From positions 1 to 45,589 of the forward strand of contig CALWZO010000034.1 of NCBI GenBank assembly GCA_944386045.1: a stretch of 45,589 nucleotides of DNA, given 5' to 3'. Positions 8,361-15,706 of this stretch are shown here, piece by piece. Both the position numbers and the translations under genes were made by a program. The stretch comes from an uncultured Clostridia bacterium. GTDB lineage: Bacteria > Bacillota > Clostridia > Oscillospirales > Ruminococcaceae. Within the stretch, counting starts at the first letter, position 1. Each line of letters opens with the position of its first letter. The notes below the pieces were generated by a model, which saw only the letters and a program-made list of their open reading frames with translations, was not told the origin of the DNA and made no database searches.

Positions 8361-8389
8361 TAAGACTGCGCCGGATAAAATTTGTTACA
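8361..8389 (-). promoter_or_regulatory. ECF-type promoter of the FtsX/ABC/lipoprotein operon
   Basis: TGTAAC (8389-8384), 15 bases, CAGTCTTA (8368-8361). Both boxes and the spacing are identical to those before the sigma-factor operon at 10099-10127. It lies directly after the anti-sigma terminator and before the ribosome site AGAAGGAG. Confidence 0.75.
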
Positions 8390-8419
8390 AAAAAACAGCG
8401 CACAAAAGCGCGCTGTTTT
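8389..8419 (-). terminator. Terminator after the anti-sigma gene
   Basis: Stem CAGCGC / GCGCTG flanked by A/T runs, with T7 on the minus strand; it separates the sigma operon from the exporter operon. Confidence 0.8.
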
Positions 8420-8424
8420 AAAAT

Positions 8425-9090
8425 TTATCTGCTCCACAACAAAAGAGAATTTTCAATAACCTGCCCCAGCCGGCTTTCTCCCATTGTTTCTATATCGGTA
8501 TAATCCCCTGTATAGTAATATACGCAGTCAATACCCTGTGCGCCCTTGTCCCGCGGACAAAGGGTATAGACGGAAAACATATCCTCTTTGGTTGTCACAT
8601 CGTCCCATTTACTGGCCGACATACAGAAAAACAAATAGGTTTTTTCCTGCCCGTAAAAGCTTGTATCAACCCTTTTGATCTTCAGATAATTCGCCCTGCT
8701 GCCACGCAATTTTGCCACAAAGTCGCCGTTTGTTATTGTAACAGATATGTTGTTTTCCTCCGGCATTATAACACTAACCGAATTTTTCATGGCACCAATG
8801 ACAGCAAGTATTCCCGCAAAAACCAGCACAGCAGTAAAAATCACCAGCAACACCTGCCTGCGGCGCAGTTTTTTTCTGACAGTGCGAAAAGCCGCTGCTT
8901 TTCTGTTCTCTTCCCGGTCATCAGCATACGGAACAGCAATATTTTCCGCCTGCTGCATTTTTTCATAAAAAGCCCTGCACTCCCCGCATTCTTCCAGGTG
9001 CCGCAGCACCGCCTGCCGGCTTTCCCGGCTGCAAACTTCATCATGGTACAGCGGAAGCAAATCCTGTATCAGCCCACATGGATATTTCAT
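8425..9090 (-). CDS. Zinc-binding anti-sigma factor, single-pass membrane, 221 aa
   Basis: Anti-sigma factor of the ZAS (zf-HC2) type. The N-terminal cytoplasmic domain has Cys5-x25-His31-x3-Cys35-x2-Cys38, the zinc site of this family, and should bind the sigma factor encoded just upstream. One membrane helix follows a basic stretch (about residues 78-100), then a C-terminal extracytoplasmic domain of about 115 residues that I do not recognise and that may sense the signal. It overlaps the sigma gene by four bases (ATGA), the standard coupled arrangement. Regulation is by the ECF-type promoter at 10099-10127, upstream of the whole operon. Confidence 0.85.
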   Translation of the reverse strand: MKYPCGLIQDLLPLYHDEVCSRESRQAVLRHLEECGECRAFYEKMQQAENIAVPYADDREENRKAAAFRTVRKKLRRRQVLLVIFTAVLVFAGILAVIGAMKNSVSVIMPEENNISVTITNGDFVAKLRGSRANYLKIKRVDTSFYGQEKTYLFFCMSASKWDDVTTKEDMFSVYTLCPRDKGAQGIDCVYYYTGDYTDIETMGESRLGQVIENSLLLWSR

Positions 9091-9560
9091 TTTATGCCCT
9101 CCCTTATCTTCATTTTGGCGCGGTGATAGGTGACGCGCGCCCAGCTCTCGCTTTTATCAAACAACAAACCTATTTCTTTGAAAGACAAATCCCCGAATGT
9201 ACGCATCCAAAACACCTCTTTATAAGGCTCCCCCAGCCGGTGAAGCCGGCCGTGCACCTGCAAAGCTGTTTCTTTTTCCCGCAGCCGCCGTTCTATCGGC
9301 CTGTCATCGGCAATGGTTTCCAGCGGATAATCCACCTGTCGCCGCCGCCCCTTTGCCCGGGTGAGAAATGTATTTTTCGCTATCTGACACAGCCATACGC
9401 TCAGCTTGCACTCACCGCGGAATTTATCTATATTTTTTAGCGCTTTCAGAAAGGTGTCCCGGGTGATGTCATCTGCCCATGTTTCGTTTTTGCACAGGGA
9501 CAAAACATATCTGTACACCGTATCATAATAATCCGAATATATCTTTTCAAAATCTTTCAC
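9087..9560 (-). CDS. ECF RNA polymerase sigma factor, 157 aa
   Basis: Extracytoplasmic-function sigma factor. Region 2 covers about residues 1-70 (YDTVYRYVLSL..., then WADDITRDTFLKAL for -10 recognition), and region 4 about 100-155, ending in a helix-turn-helix (LSFKEIGLLFDKSESWARV) for -35 recognition. The GTG start is supported by AAAGGAGG seven bases upstream, placed in the end of the preceding gene. It lies between a small membrane protein gene (three-base gap) and its anti-sigma (four-base overlap). The matched promoters at 10099-10127 and 8361-8389 are its likely targets. Confidence 0.92.
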   Translation of the reverse strand: MKDFEKIYSDYYDTVYRYVLSLCKNETWADDITRDTFLKALKNIDKFRGECKLSVWLCQIAKNTFLTRAKGRRRQVDYPLETIADDRPIERRLREKETALQVHGRLHRLGEPYKEVFWMRTFGDLSFKEIGLLFDKSESWARVTYHRAKMKIREGIK

Positions 9561-9563
9561 CCG

Positions 9564-10079
9564 TCACCCTCCTTTTCGTCTTTTTCTTTCTTTTTCCACC
9601 GACACACCTGTCAACAGCGCAAACAGTATGTCTGCCGGTCGCACCCTGTCATAAAACAGCACTGCCAGTGCAAAAACCGCTGTTATTATACCATATTCAA
9701 TCAGCTTTGCCCACACATCGTTTTGCGCCCGGTGCCGGCATATAAAAGCCATGACAGGTGTAAACCGTGCAAATACAGCCCAGCCGGCCGCCGCCCAAAG
9801 ATAATATCGGCTGTGGGTAAAGTGGGCGGTTATGTAATAACAGCACAGCATGCCGCAGCAAAAGCAAAATACACTCACTGCCGCTTTTGCCGGTGTTTTG
9901 CTTTTCATACAGATAAAAGCGCAAATAAATATCCACACAGACATTCCGGAAAACACATTGGCCAGGTTTGTGGTATATATATCTGCCATTTTGGCGCAAA
10001 AGCCGAAAAAAGCACCTGCGGCGGCCATAAGCAAAGCGTTTTTGAAAATGAACTTTGGCCTAAATATAAATTTTTTCAA
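9564..10079 (-). CDS. Small polytopic membrane protein, DUF6518-like, 171 aa
   Basis: First gene of the sigma operon. The sequence shows about five hydrophobic segments (near residues 14-32, 41-58, 65-85, 92-110, 122-142) and a very basic C-terminus (KERKRRKGG). It resembles the uncharacterised DUF6518 group; this is recognition by eye. TTG start (10079) with GGAGGGGAG upstream. Because it shares the autoregulated ECF promoter it may take part in the same envelope response, perhaps in signal perception; that is inference. The ribosome site for the sigma gene is inside its last codons. Confidence 0.65.
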   Translation of the reverse strand: MKKFIFRPKFIFKNALLMAAAGAFFGFCAKMADIYTTNLANVFSGMSVWIFICAFICMKSKTPAKAAVSVFCFCCGMLCCYYITAHFTHSRYYLWAAAGWAVFARFTPVMAFICRHRAQNDVWAKLIEYGIITAVFALAVLFYDRVRPADILFALLTGVSVEKERKRRKGG

Positions 10080-10098
10080 CTTTTCTCCCCTCCGTCTG

Positions 10099-10127
10099 TA
10101 AGACTGACAAAATCAGGAAATGTTACA
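10099..10127 (-). promoter_or_regulatory. ECF-type promoter of the sigma operon
   Basis: TGTAAC (10127-10122), 15 bases, CAGTCTTA (10106-10099), about 20 bases before the first start codon. Identical in boxes and spacing to the promoter at 8361-8389, which implies autoregulation by the sigma factor at 9087-9560. Confidence 0.75.
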
Positions 10128-10150
10128 GAAATTTTTTAAAAATTTTTATC

Positions 10151-10183
10151 AAAAAAACAGGCATGCGGTTTTCCGCACACCTG
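10151..10183 (-). terminator. Terminator after the alpha-glucosidase gene
   Basis: An 11-bp stem with two G-U pairs when read as minus-strand RNA, an AAAA loop and a run of seven T. Confidence 0.85.
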
Positions 10184-10204
10184 TATATTTCAAATATCGG
10201 ATAT

Positions 10205-11884
10205 TTACTCTTTAATTGCTGTCAGGCACTCAAAGGGACGCAGGGTCACAGTGCCCCGCACTTTTGCCACATCGCCGTAGTTGGACAGCAGAACTCTGAA
10301 ACTGCCCCGGGGCAGTTTTACCCGACAGGTGACATTTTTAAAGTTGTTTACACTTATCACCGTTTCACCCTCATACTCTCTGGAGTAGCAGAATGTATTC
10401 TCACTTTCCATATCAAAAGGTGTTACACTGCCCTGCTGTACGCTTTTCAGACCTTTTCTGATGCGCAGCAGTTTTCTGTAAAAATTCAGTGTGGATTTTT
10501 CATCCTTTTCCTGGGCTGCGGCGTTGATTTTGGGATAATTGGAATTTACCTTCTGCCAGGGTGTGCCTGCGGTGAAACCTGCATTTGCCTCGTCTGTCCA
10601 CTGCATCGGGCTGCGTCCGCAGTCGCGGCTGCGGCTGTTGAACAGCGCCAGCCATTTTTCAGCCGGCTCACCACCTTCAATCACCTTTTCCTGCCAGGTA
10701 TTCATAACCTCCACATCGCAGAAATCTTCTATCTTTTCGTAATTGAGATTGGTCATGCCCAGTTCTTCGCCCTGGTAGATGTATGGGGTGCCTTTCAGCA
10801 TATACATGGCGTTGCCCTGCATTTTTGCAGACAGGTCGCGGTATTGGTCGCTGTCATCGCCGAAACGGCTGACGCTTCTGGCCTGGTCGTGGTTGGAGAA
10901 GAACAGCGCCAGTCGGCCGATTTCGCTCATCTCTTTCTGCCAGTGGAATATGGTCTGCTTGAAAGCTTTCACATCAAAAGGCAGCGGGCTGAATTTGTCA
11001 AAACCGTCCTGGTCGAAGTTCAGCAGATCAAATATGTACAGCATGTCCAGCTCCGGCTGGTGCTTGCCGCAGTATTCCCTGGCGGTTTCCGGCTCGATGT
11101 ATGCCACCTCCGCCACAGTCATCATGTTGTACGGGGCAAAAACCTCCCTGTTCAATCGGGCAAAATGCTCGTTCACCTTTGGCTTGTTGGCGTAATGCTG
11201 GTTGGCAAAGCCGTATTTTGAACCGGGCATGGGCTCCACATCCGGGAAATCCGGCTCTTTGTACAGGTAGTTTATGGCATCCAGGCGGAAGCCGTCCACT
11301 CCGTACTGTGCCCAGTGCTGCATTATATTTATAACCCGGTCTACAACCTCCTTGTTTTCCCAGTTCAGGTCCGGCTGTTTTTTATGGAACAGGTGCAGAT
11401 AATATTTGTCCAGCCGGGGCACATATTCCCAGGCACTGCCGCCGAACACGCTGGCCCAGTTTGAGGGCTCATGGCCGTCCACCGGGTCCTTAAAGTAATA
11501 ATAATTCATATACTTTTCGTCCCCGGACAGTGCCTTTTTAAACCAGGGGTGCTCGTCAGAGGTGTGGTTTGCCACCAGGTCCAGTACAAATTTAAGGCCC
11601 ATTGCATGACAGTCGTCAATCAGACGGCGCAGATCCTCCATTGTGCCGAAACGCTCATCCACAGAAAAATAGTCGGATATATCATAGCCGTTGTCCGCCT
11701 GGGGGCTTTTGAAAAACGGACATACCCATATTACATCCACACCCAGATTTTTGATGTAGGGCAGCTTCTGCCTGATACCTTCTATATCTCCGTACCCGTC
11801 ACCGTTGGAGTCATAAAAGCTCTTGGGGTAAATCTGATATACGGCGGCGTCCTGCCACCAGTTTTTTTCTTTTTCCAAAATCAT
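10205..11884 (-). CDS. GH13 alpha-glucosidase (oligo-glucosidase family), 559 aa
   Basis: Cytoplasmic glycoside hydrolase of family 13 that removes glucose from malto- or isomalto-oligosaccharides. Catalytic residues are visible: nucleophile Asp202 in DGFRLDAIN, acid/base Glu259 in TVAEV, stabiliser Asp333 in FFSNHDQ. QPDLNW (170-175) is typical of the oligo-1,6-glucosidase/alpha-glucosidase subfamily. The residue after the nucleophile is Ala; in this subfamily Val favours alpha-1,6 and Ala/Thr favour alpha-1,4 bonds, so an alpha-1,4 preference is likely. ATG 11884 is chosen over a TTG eight codons upstream because the AAAGGA ribosome site lies between them. Monocistronic; no signal peptide. 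Confidence 0.9.
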   Translation of the reverse strand: MILEKEKNWWQDAAVYQIYPKSFYDSNGDGYGDIEGIRQKLPYIKNLGVDVIWVCPFFKSPQADNGYDISDYFSVDERFGTMEDLRRLIDDCHAMGLKFVLDLVANHTSDEHPWFKKALSGDEKYMNYYYFKDPVDGHEPSNWASVFGGSAWEYVPRLDKYYLHLFHKKQPDLNWENKEVVDRVINIMQHWAQYGVDGFRLDAINYLYKEPDFPDVEPMPGSKYGFANQHYANKPKVNEHFARLNREVFAPYNMMTVAEVAYIEPETAREYCGKHQPELDMLYIFDLLNFDQDGFDKFSPLPFDVKAFKQTIFHWQKEMSEIGRLALFFSNHDQARSVSRFGDDSDQYRDLSAKMQGNAMYMLKGTPYIYQGEELGMTNLNYEKIEDFCDVEVMNTWQEKVIEGGEPAEKWLALFNSRSRDCGRSPMQWTDEANAGFTAGTPWQKVNSNYPKINAAAQEKDEKSTLNFYRKLLRIRKGLKSVQQGSVTPFDMESENTFCYSREYEGETVISVNNFKNVTCRVKLPRGSFRVLLSNYGDVAKVRGTVTLRPFECLTAIKE

Positions 11885-11928
11885 TGTTGTATTTCCTTTC
11901 TTTTTCAAATTCGATACAATATATTTGA

Positions 11929-11957
11929 ATTATATCATATACACATATTTTTAACAA
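11929..11957 (-). promoter_or_regulatory. Promoter of the alpha-glucosidase gene
   Basis: TTGTTA (11957-11952), 17-bp spacer, TATAAT (11934-11929). A small palindrome ATTGTA-N4-TACAAT lies further upstream near 11976-11991 and could be an operator. Confidence 0.65.
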
Positions 11958-12030
11958 AAGTTTTTTATAATTATAATTGTAAACATACAATATGCACAAT
12001 CATCTTTAAACTTTTGTGTGGGGTGAAGTT

Positions 12031-12375
12031 ATGGCAGATAAAAACAAAAGCAAAAAAGACCGCGGATGCCTTTTTGCACTTCTGTTTCCTGTGCTTATAA
12101 TCCTGGCCGGCTGGATACATCACAGCCTGCTTGCACCTGTTATAAGCAAAGCTATTTTTGAAAGATACTGCCGGCAGCAGAACATCGGCCGGGAGGAGAT
12201 ACTGCATGCAGAATATCCGAAAATGGGCATATGGGACCTGGTAATTTACGACGCAAAAGTCATATACGCCGATGACCCGGACACAGTGTACAGCTACGGC
12301 TTCGGGTTCTCCGGGCTGTGGGACGATGACATATCGCCGTTTTATTCTTCCAGCAGTACTGTGGAAAACGAATAA
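12031..12375 (+). CDS. Small single-pass membrane protein, 114 aa
   Basis: The N-terminus is very basic (MADKNKSKKDRG), followed by one hydrophobic helix (about 12-32) and a soluble outside domain of about 80 residues ending in a Ser/Glu-rich tail. I do not recognise it with confidence; the plan resembles DUF3139-type small Firmicute proteins. ATG 12031 is preferred to an in-frame GTG at 12016 because GGGGTGA sits between them at correct spacing. It is divergent from the alpha-glucosidase and convergent with prfC. No function can be assigned. Confidence 0.6.
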   Translation: MADKNKSKKDRGCLFALLFPVLIILAGWIHHSLLAPVISKAIFERYCRQQNIGREEILHAEYPKMGIWDLVIYDAKVIYADDPDTVYSYGFGFSGLWDDDISPFYSSSSTVENE

Positions 12376-12418
12376 CAGCACCGCCCCGTTGTTTTTAAAA
12401 ATGGCATAATGTAAAAAT

Positions 12419-12476
12419 AAAAAAGAGCAGACAAACTTTGCAACATTTTAGCATTTGCAAGGTTGTCTGCCCTTTG
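12419..12476 (-). terminator. Terminator after prfC
   Basis: Long stem GCAGACAA...TTGCAA / TTGCAA...TTGTCTGC with a T-rich tail on the minus strand. Confidence 0.8.
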
Positions 12477-12490
12477 TTTTATATTAAATT

Positions 12491-14086
12491 TTAGTTCTGC
12501 GCCACATCAACCAGCTTCAAATCCGGGTTTTTCTCTGTTGCCCAGTTTATATTCCACTGGCTGGTAAAAAGCAGCAGCTTTCTGTCGCGGAAGTCTTCCA
12601 GCGCTTTGGTATCGCTGGTTATGTTCAGTCTGCGCAGGTCCACATCCTCGTTTTCTATCCAGCGGATAAACTGATATGGCAGTGTCTGCATCCTGATTTC
12701 CACATTGTACTCTGTTTTCAGGCGGTGTTCCAGCACTTCCAGCTGCAAAACGCCCACAACACCTACTATAACTTCTTCAAAACCGCCGCCCGGCTCCTTG
12801 AATATCTGTATGGCACCTTCCTGGGCTATCTGCTCCATGCCTTTGACAAACTGTTTTCTCTTCATGGTGTCCACCTGGCTGATACGGGCAAAATGCTCCG
12901 GCGCAAAGGTGGGTATGCTGTCAAAGGTAAAGGGTGTTTTGGCTGTGGTTATGGTGTCGCCGATGGAGAAAATGCCCGGGTCAAAAATACCGATAATATC
13001 GCCGGCAAAGGCCTCGTCCACAATCTCCCTTTCGCTGGCCATCAGCTGTGTGCTCTGGGACAGACGCACCTTTTTACCGCCCTGCACATGAAATACATCC
13101 ATACCCCTTTCAAAGCGGCCGCTGACGATACGCATAAAGGCAATTCTGTCGCGGTGTGCTTTGTTCATATTGGCCTGAATTTTGAACACAAATGCTGAAA
13201 AATCATCGTTGTCCATCGGGTCAATCATGCCGGCGGAAGAATGGCGCGGCAGCGGCGGTGTGGTCAGGGCCAGAAATTCTTTTATAAACGGCTCCACACC
13301 AAAGTTGGTCAGGGCCGAACCGAAAAACACAGGTGTCAGCTTGCCGCTGTTCACCATTTCGCGGTCAAATTCATAGGAAGCGCCGTCCAGCAGTTCTATA
13401 TCTGCCGCCAGTGTTTCGTGCAAAGGAGCTGTTATCAGCTCGTCCAGGTCGGCATCGCCCAGCTTTGCGCTGATTGACTGCGCCTGGTTTACGCCCACTT
13501 TGCCGTCGTGTTTAAAGGCCAGTATCTCCCGGCGCTGTCTGTCATAAACACCTTTAAAATCCTTGCCGGAACCTATCGGCCAGTTCATGGGATATGTCTG
13601 TATTCCCAGTACATTTTCTATCTCTTCCATCAGGTCAAAGGGGTCGCGGGAATCACGGTCCATTTTGTTTATAAAGGTAAAAATCGGTATGCCGCGCATG
13701 GTACATACCTTGAACAGCTTTTTGGTCTGGTTTTCAACACCTTTGGCCGCGTCGATTACCATCACTGCGCTGTCGGCCACCATAAGGGTGCGGTATGTGT
13801 CCTCGGAAAAGTCCTGGTGACCGGGTGTGTCCAGTATGTTGACGCAATAGCCGTCATAGTTGAACTGCAACACAGAGCTTGTCACCGAGATACCACGCTG
13901 TTTTTCAATCTCCATCCAGTCGGATGTGGCTGCGCGGGCGCCTTTTTTACCCTTTACTATACCTGCCTGCTGTATAGCTCCGCCGTACAAAAGCAGTTTT
14001 TCAGTAAGGGTGGTTTTGCCTGCGTCAGGGTGTGATATTATGGCAAAAGTGCGCCTTTTTTCTATCTGATGCAAAAAGTCTTTCAC
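12491..14086 (-). CDS. prfC: Peptide chain release factor 3, 531 aa
   Basis: Translational GTPase that recycles release factors 1 and 2 from the ribosome after termination. G1 is SHPDAGKTTLTEKLL, the switch region holds EKQRGISVTSSV, G3 is DTPGHQDF, G4 is NKMDRDSRDP, and GSGKDFKGVYDR is specific to RF3 rather than EF-G. Length fits RF3 (about 530). Start is GTG with GGAGG seven bases upstream. Monocistronic, with its own promoter (14136-14164) and terminator. Confidence 0.96.
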   Translation of the reverse strand: MKDFLHQIEKRRTFAIISHPDAGKTTLTEKLLLYGGAIQQAGIVKGKKGARAATSDWMEIEKQRGISVTSSVLQFNYDGYCVNILDTPGHQDFSEDTYRTLMVADSAVMVIDAAKGVENQTKKLFKVCTMRGIPIFTFINKMDRDSRDPFDLMEEIENVLGIQTYPMNWPIGSGKDFKGVYDRQRREILAFKHDGKVGVNQAQSISAKLGDADLDELITAPLHETLAADIELLDGASYEFDREMVNSGKLTPVFFGSALTNFGVEPFIKEFLALTTPPLPRHSSAGMIDPMDNDDFSAFVFKIQANMNKAHRDRIAFMRIVSGRFERGMDVFHVQGGKKVRLSQSTQLMASEREIVDEAFAGDIIGIFDPGIFSIGDTITTAKTPFTFDSIPTFAPEHFARISQVDTMKRKQFVKGMEQIAQEGAIQIFKEPGGGFEEVIVGVVGVLQLEVLEHRLKTEYNVEIRMQTLPYQFIRWIENEDVDLRRLNITSDTKALEDFRDRKLLLFTSQWNINWATEKNPDLKLVDVAQN

Positions 14087-14135
14087 AAAAGCCTCCGAAA
14101 ATCAAATGTATATAATCAATTAAGCATACTAATTA

Positions 14136-14164
14136 AGTATATCACAACAGGCGCTCAATATCAA
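14136..14164 (-). promoter_or_regulatory. Promoter of prfC
   Basis: TTGATA (14164-14159), 17-bp spacer, TATACT (14141-14136). Confidence 0.65.
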
Positions 14165-14175
14165 TATTTTATTGT

Positions 14176-14210
14176 GACAAACAAACAGGCAGCTTCAGGA
14201 AGCTGCCTGT
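14176..14210 (-). terminator. Terminator overlapping the end of the GT51 gene
   Basis: Inverted repeat CAGGCAGCTTC / GAAGCTGCCTG (14186-14209) followed by TTTGTTTGT on the minus strand. The left arm is made of the last codons of the gene and the TGA is in the loop region. Confidence 0.7.
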
Positions 14211-14821
14211 ATCTGCATTGTGGACGGGTTGTGTACACTGGGCGCCTTCAAAGCTTCCACCAGCTGCCGCGACTGCTGCCGGTCCAGCTGCGAGGGCGAA
14301 ACCGAATAGTAATATTGGCTGGCCTGCTTTACACCATAGCAGTTTTCACCAAAGTAAGCCAATGAGCAATACATGGCCAGTATATCATCTTTATTGTACA
14401 TTTTCTCCAGTTGAAAAGCAACAAACAGCTCGGCAACTTTTCTGGCCAGTTTTTTCTCAAAGGAAAAATACATATTTTTGGCCAGCTGCTGGGTTATGGT
14501 GCTCCCGCCCTGGACATATTGCCCCTGTGAAATATTTATGGCCATCGCCCTTACAAAAGCTATCGGATCTATGCCAAAGTGATAATAAAATCTTTTGTCC
14601 TCCGACTGCAGCAAAGTTTCAACAAACACACCTGAAATTTCGTCCAAAGGGGTGTACGCATCTGATGAACGGATTTCGTTCACCTTTTGTTCAATCGGGG
14701 TTTGCTCCACAGCCTGTTTGTACATATCGTATCCCCGTTTTATCACCGGGGCTGCCGCGGCCGCCCCCAAAAGACAAACAGCCAAAAACGCCGCCGACAG
14801 CCTTTTGAGTATTTTTTTCAT
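14195..14821 (-). CDS. Stand-alone GT51 peptidoglycan glycosyltransferase, 208 aa
   Basis: Membrane-anchored transglycosylase that polymerises lipid II into glycan strands. An N-terminal helix (about residues 8-25) anchors it outside the membrane. GT51 motifs are complete: EDKRFYYHFGID (catalytic Glu), GGSTITQQLAKN, RKVAELFVAFQLEK, and LAMYCSLAYFGENCYGV. There is no transpeptidase domain, so it resembles MtgA-type monofunctional enzymes and needs a separate transpeptidase. ATG 14821 is preferred to the GTG at 14839 because AAGAGGTG lies between them. The last five codons form half of the terminator stem. Confidence 0.88.
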   Translation of the reverse strand: MKKILKRLSAAFLAVCLLGAAAAAPVIKRGYDMYKQAVEQTPIEQKVNEIRSSDAYTPLDEISGVFVETLLQSEDKRFYYHFGIDPIAFVRAMAINISQGQYVQGGSTITQQLAKNMYFSFEKKLARKVAELFVAFQLEKMYNKDDILAMYCSLAYFGENCYGVKQASQYYYSVSPSQLDRQQSRQLVEALKAPSVHNPSTMQIQAAS

Positions 14822-14887
14822 TTCTATACACCTCTTCACTACAAGTATATATTAAAAAATAATTATGTGTGAATTGTTATAAAAAAA

Positions 14888-15616
14888 TTAAGACTGTCTT
14901 ATTTCTATTGCTGACAAAACCTTGCCCACGCTGTCGTTTATAACCAGGTCCGCCCGGCCTTCCATGCCGGTTTTGCCTTTGTTTATCAGCACAACCCTGT
15001 CGCCGTTGAAATATCTCAACAGTCCCGCCGCCGGATAAACCGTCAGGGATGTGCCGGCCACAATCAGTGTGTCGGCGCTTTCGATGGCCCTTATAGCGCC
15101 GCCCACCGTGGCACTGTTTAAATCCTCATCATACAGCACCACATCCGGCTTTATTATTCCGCCGCAGCTGCATTTCGGCACGCCTGTGGTGGACATTATA
15201 TACCCGGCATCATAAAATTTTCCGCATTTCATACAATAATTTTTATGTATAGTTCCGTGCAGTTCATATACCGCCTTGCTGCCCGCTTTCTGATGCAGAC
15301 CGTCTATATTCTGGGTTACAACTGCGCTCAGCCTGCCGGCCTGTTCCAGCCTGGCCAGCCATATATGCGCCGGGTTTGGCTGTACATCGGTAATGAGTAT
15401 TTTTTCCCTGTAAAAATCGTAAAACTCCCGGGTTTTGTTCATAAAAAAATCATGACTGAGAATAACTTCCGGCGGATATTTATATTTTTGGTTGTACAGT
15501 CCGTCAACCGAACGGAAATCCGGTATCCCGCTTTCGGTGGACACTCCTGCCCCTCCGAAAAAAACCACTTTTTTGCTGCAATCAATTATATTCTGCAAAG
15601 ACTTCAAAAGCTCCAA
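14888..15616 (-). CDS. Sir2-family NAD-dependent protein deacylase, 242 aa
   Basis: Sirtuin that removes acetyl or other acyl groups from lysines, using NAD. It shows GAGVSTESGIPDFRS (NAD binding), TQNIDGLHQKAG, the catalytic His in YELHGTIHKN, a zinc site (CMKC then CSC), KPDVVLYDE and VAGTSLTVYPAAGL. TTG 15616 is proposed as start because AAAGGAG is eight bases upstream; an in-frame GTG three codons earlier overlaps that ribosome site. Monocistronic. The tail pattern does not show the Tyr/Arg desuccinylase pair clearly, so acyl specificity is left open. Confidence 0.92.
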   Translation of the reverse strand: MELLKSLQNIIDCSKKVVFFGGAGVSTESGIPDFRSVDGLYNQKYKYPPEVILSHDFFMNKTREFYDFYREKILITDVQPNPAHIWLARLEQAGRLSAVVTQNIDGLHQKAGSKAVYELHGTIHKNYCMKCGKFYDAGYIMSTTGVPKCSCGGIIKPDVVLYDEDLNSATVGGAIRAIESADTLIVAGTSLTVYPAAGLLRYFNGDRVVLINKGKTGMEGRADLVINDSVGKVLSAIEIRQS

Positions 15617-15675
15617 AGCCGTCACTCCTTTTGCACTGTTTTATTATATTGTAATGCCTTATAACAATTTTGGCA

Positions 15676-15704
15676 ACAAAAAAGGGCGATTAAACCGCCC
15701 TTTT
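15676..15704 (-). terminator. Terminator after the MacB-like exporter operon
   Basis: Stem AAAAGGGCG / CGCCCTTTT followed by T6 on the minus strand, immediately after the permease stop codon. Confidence 0.85.
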
Positions 15705-15706
15705 GA

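Noticed and set aside
10163..11221. Long plus-strand ORF opposite the alpha-glucosidase gene
   Set aside because: It is the antisense shadow of a gene with complete catalytic motifs and shows no domain of its own. Similar shadows lie opposite most genes here.
14888..14900. TAAGACTG as a third copy of the ECF promoter box
   Set aside because: It is the end of the Sir2 coding sequence and there is no GTTACA 15 bases further on.
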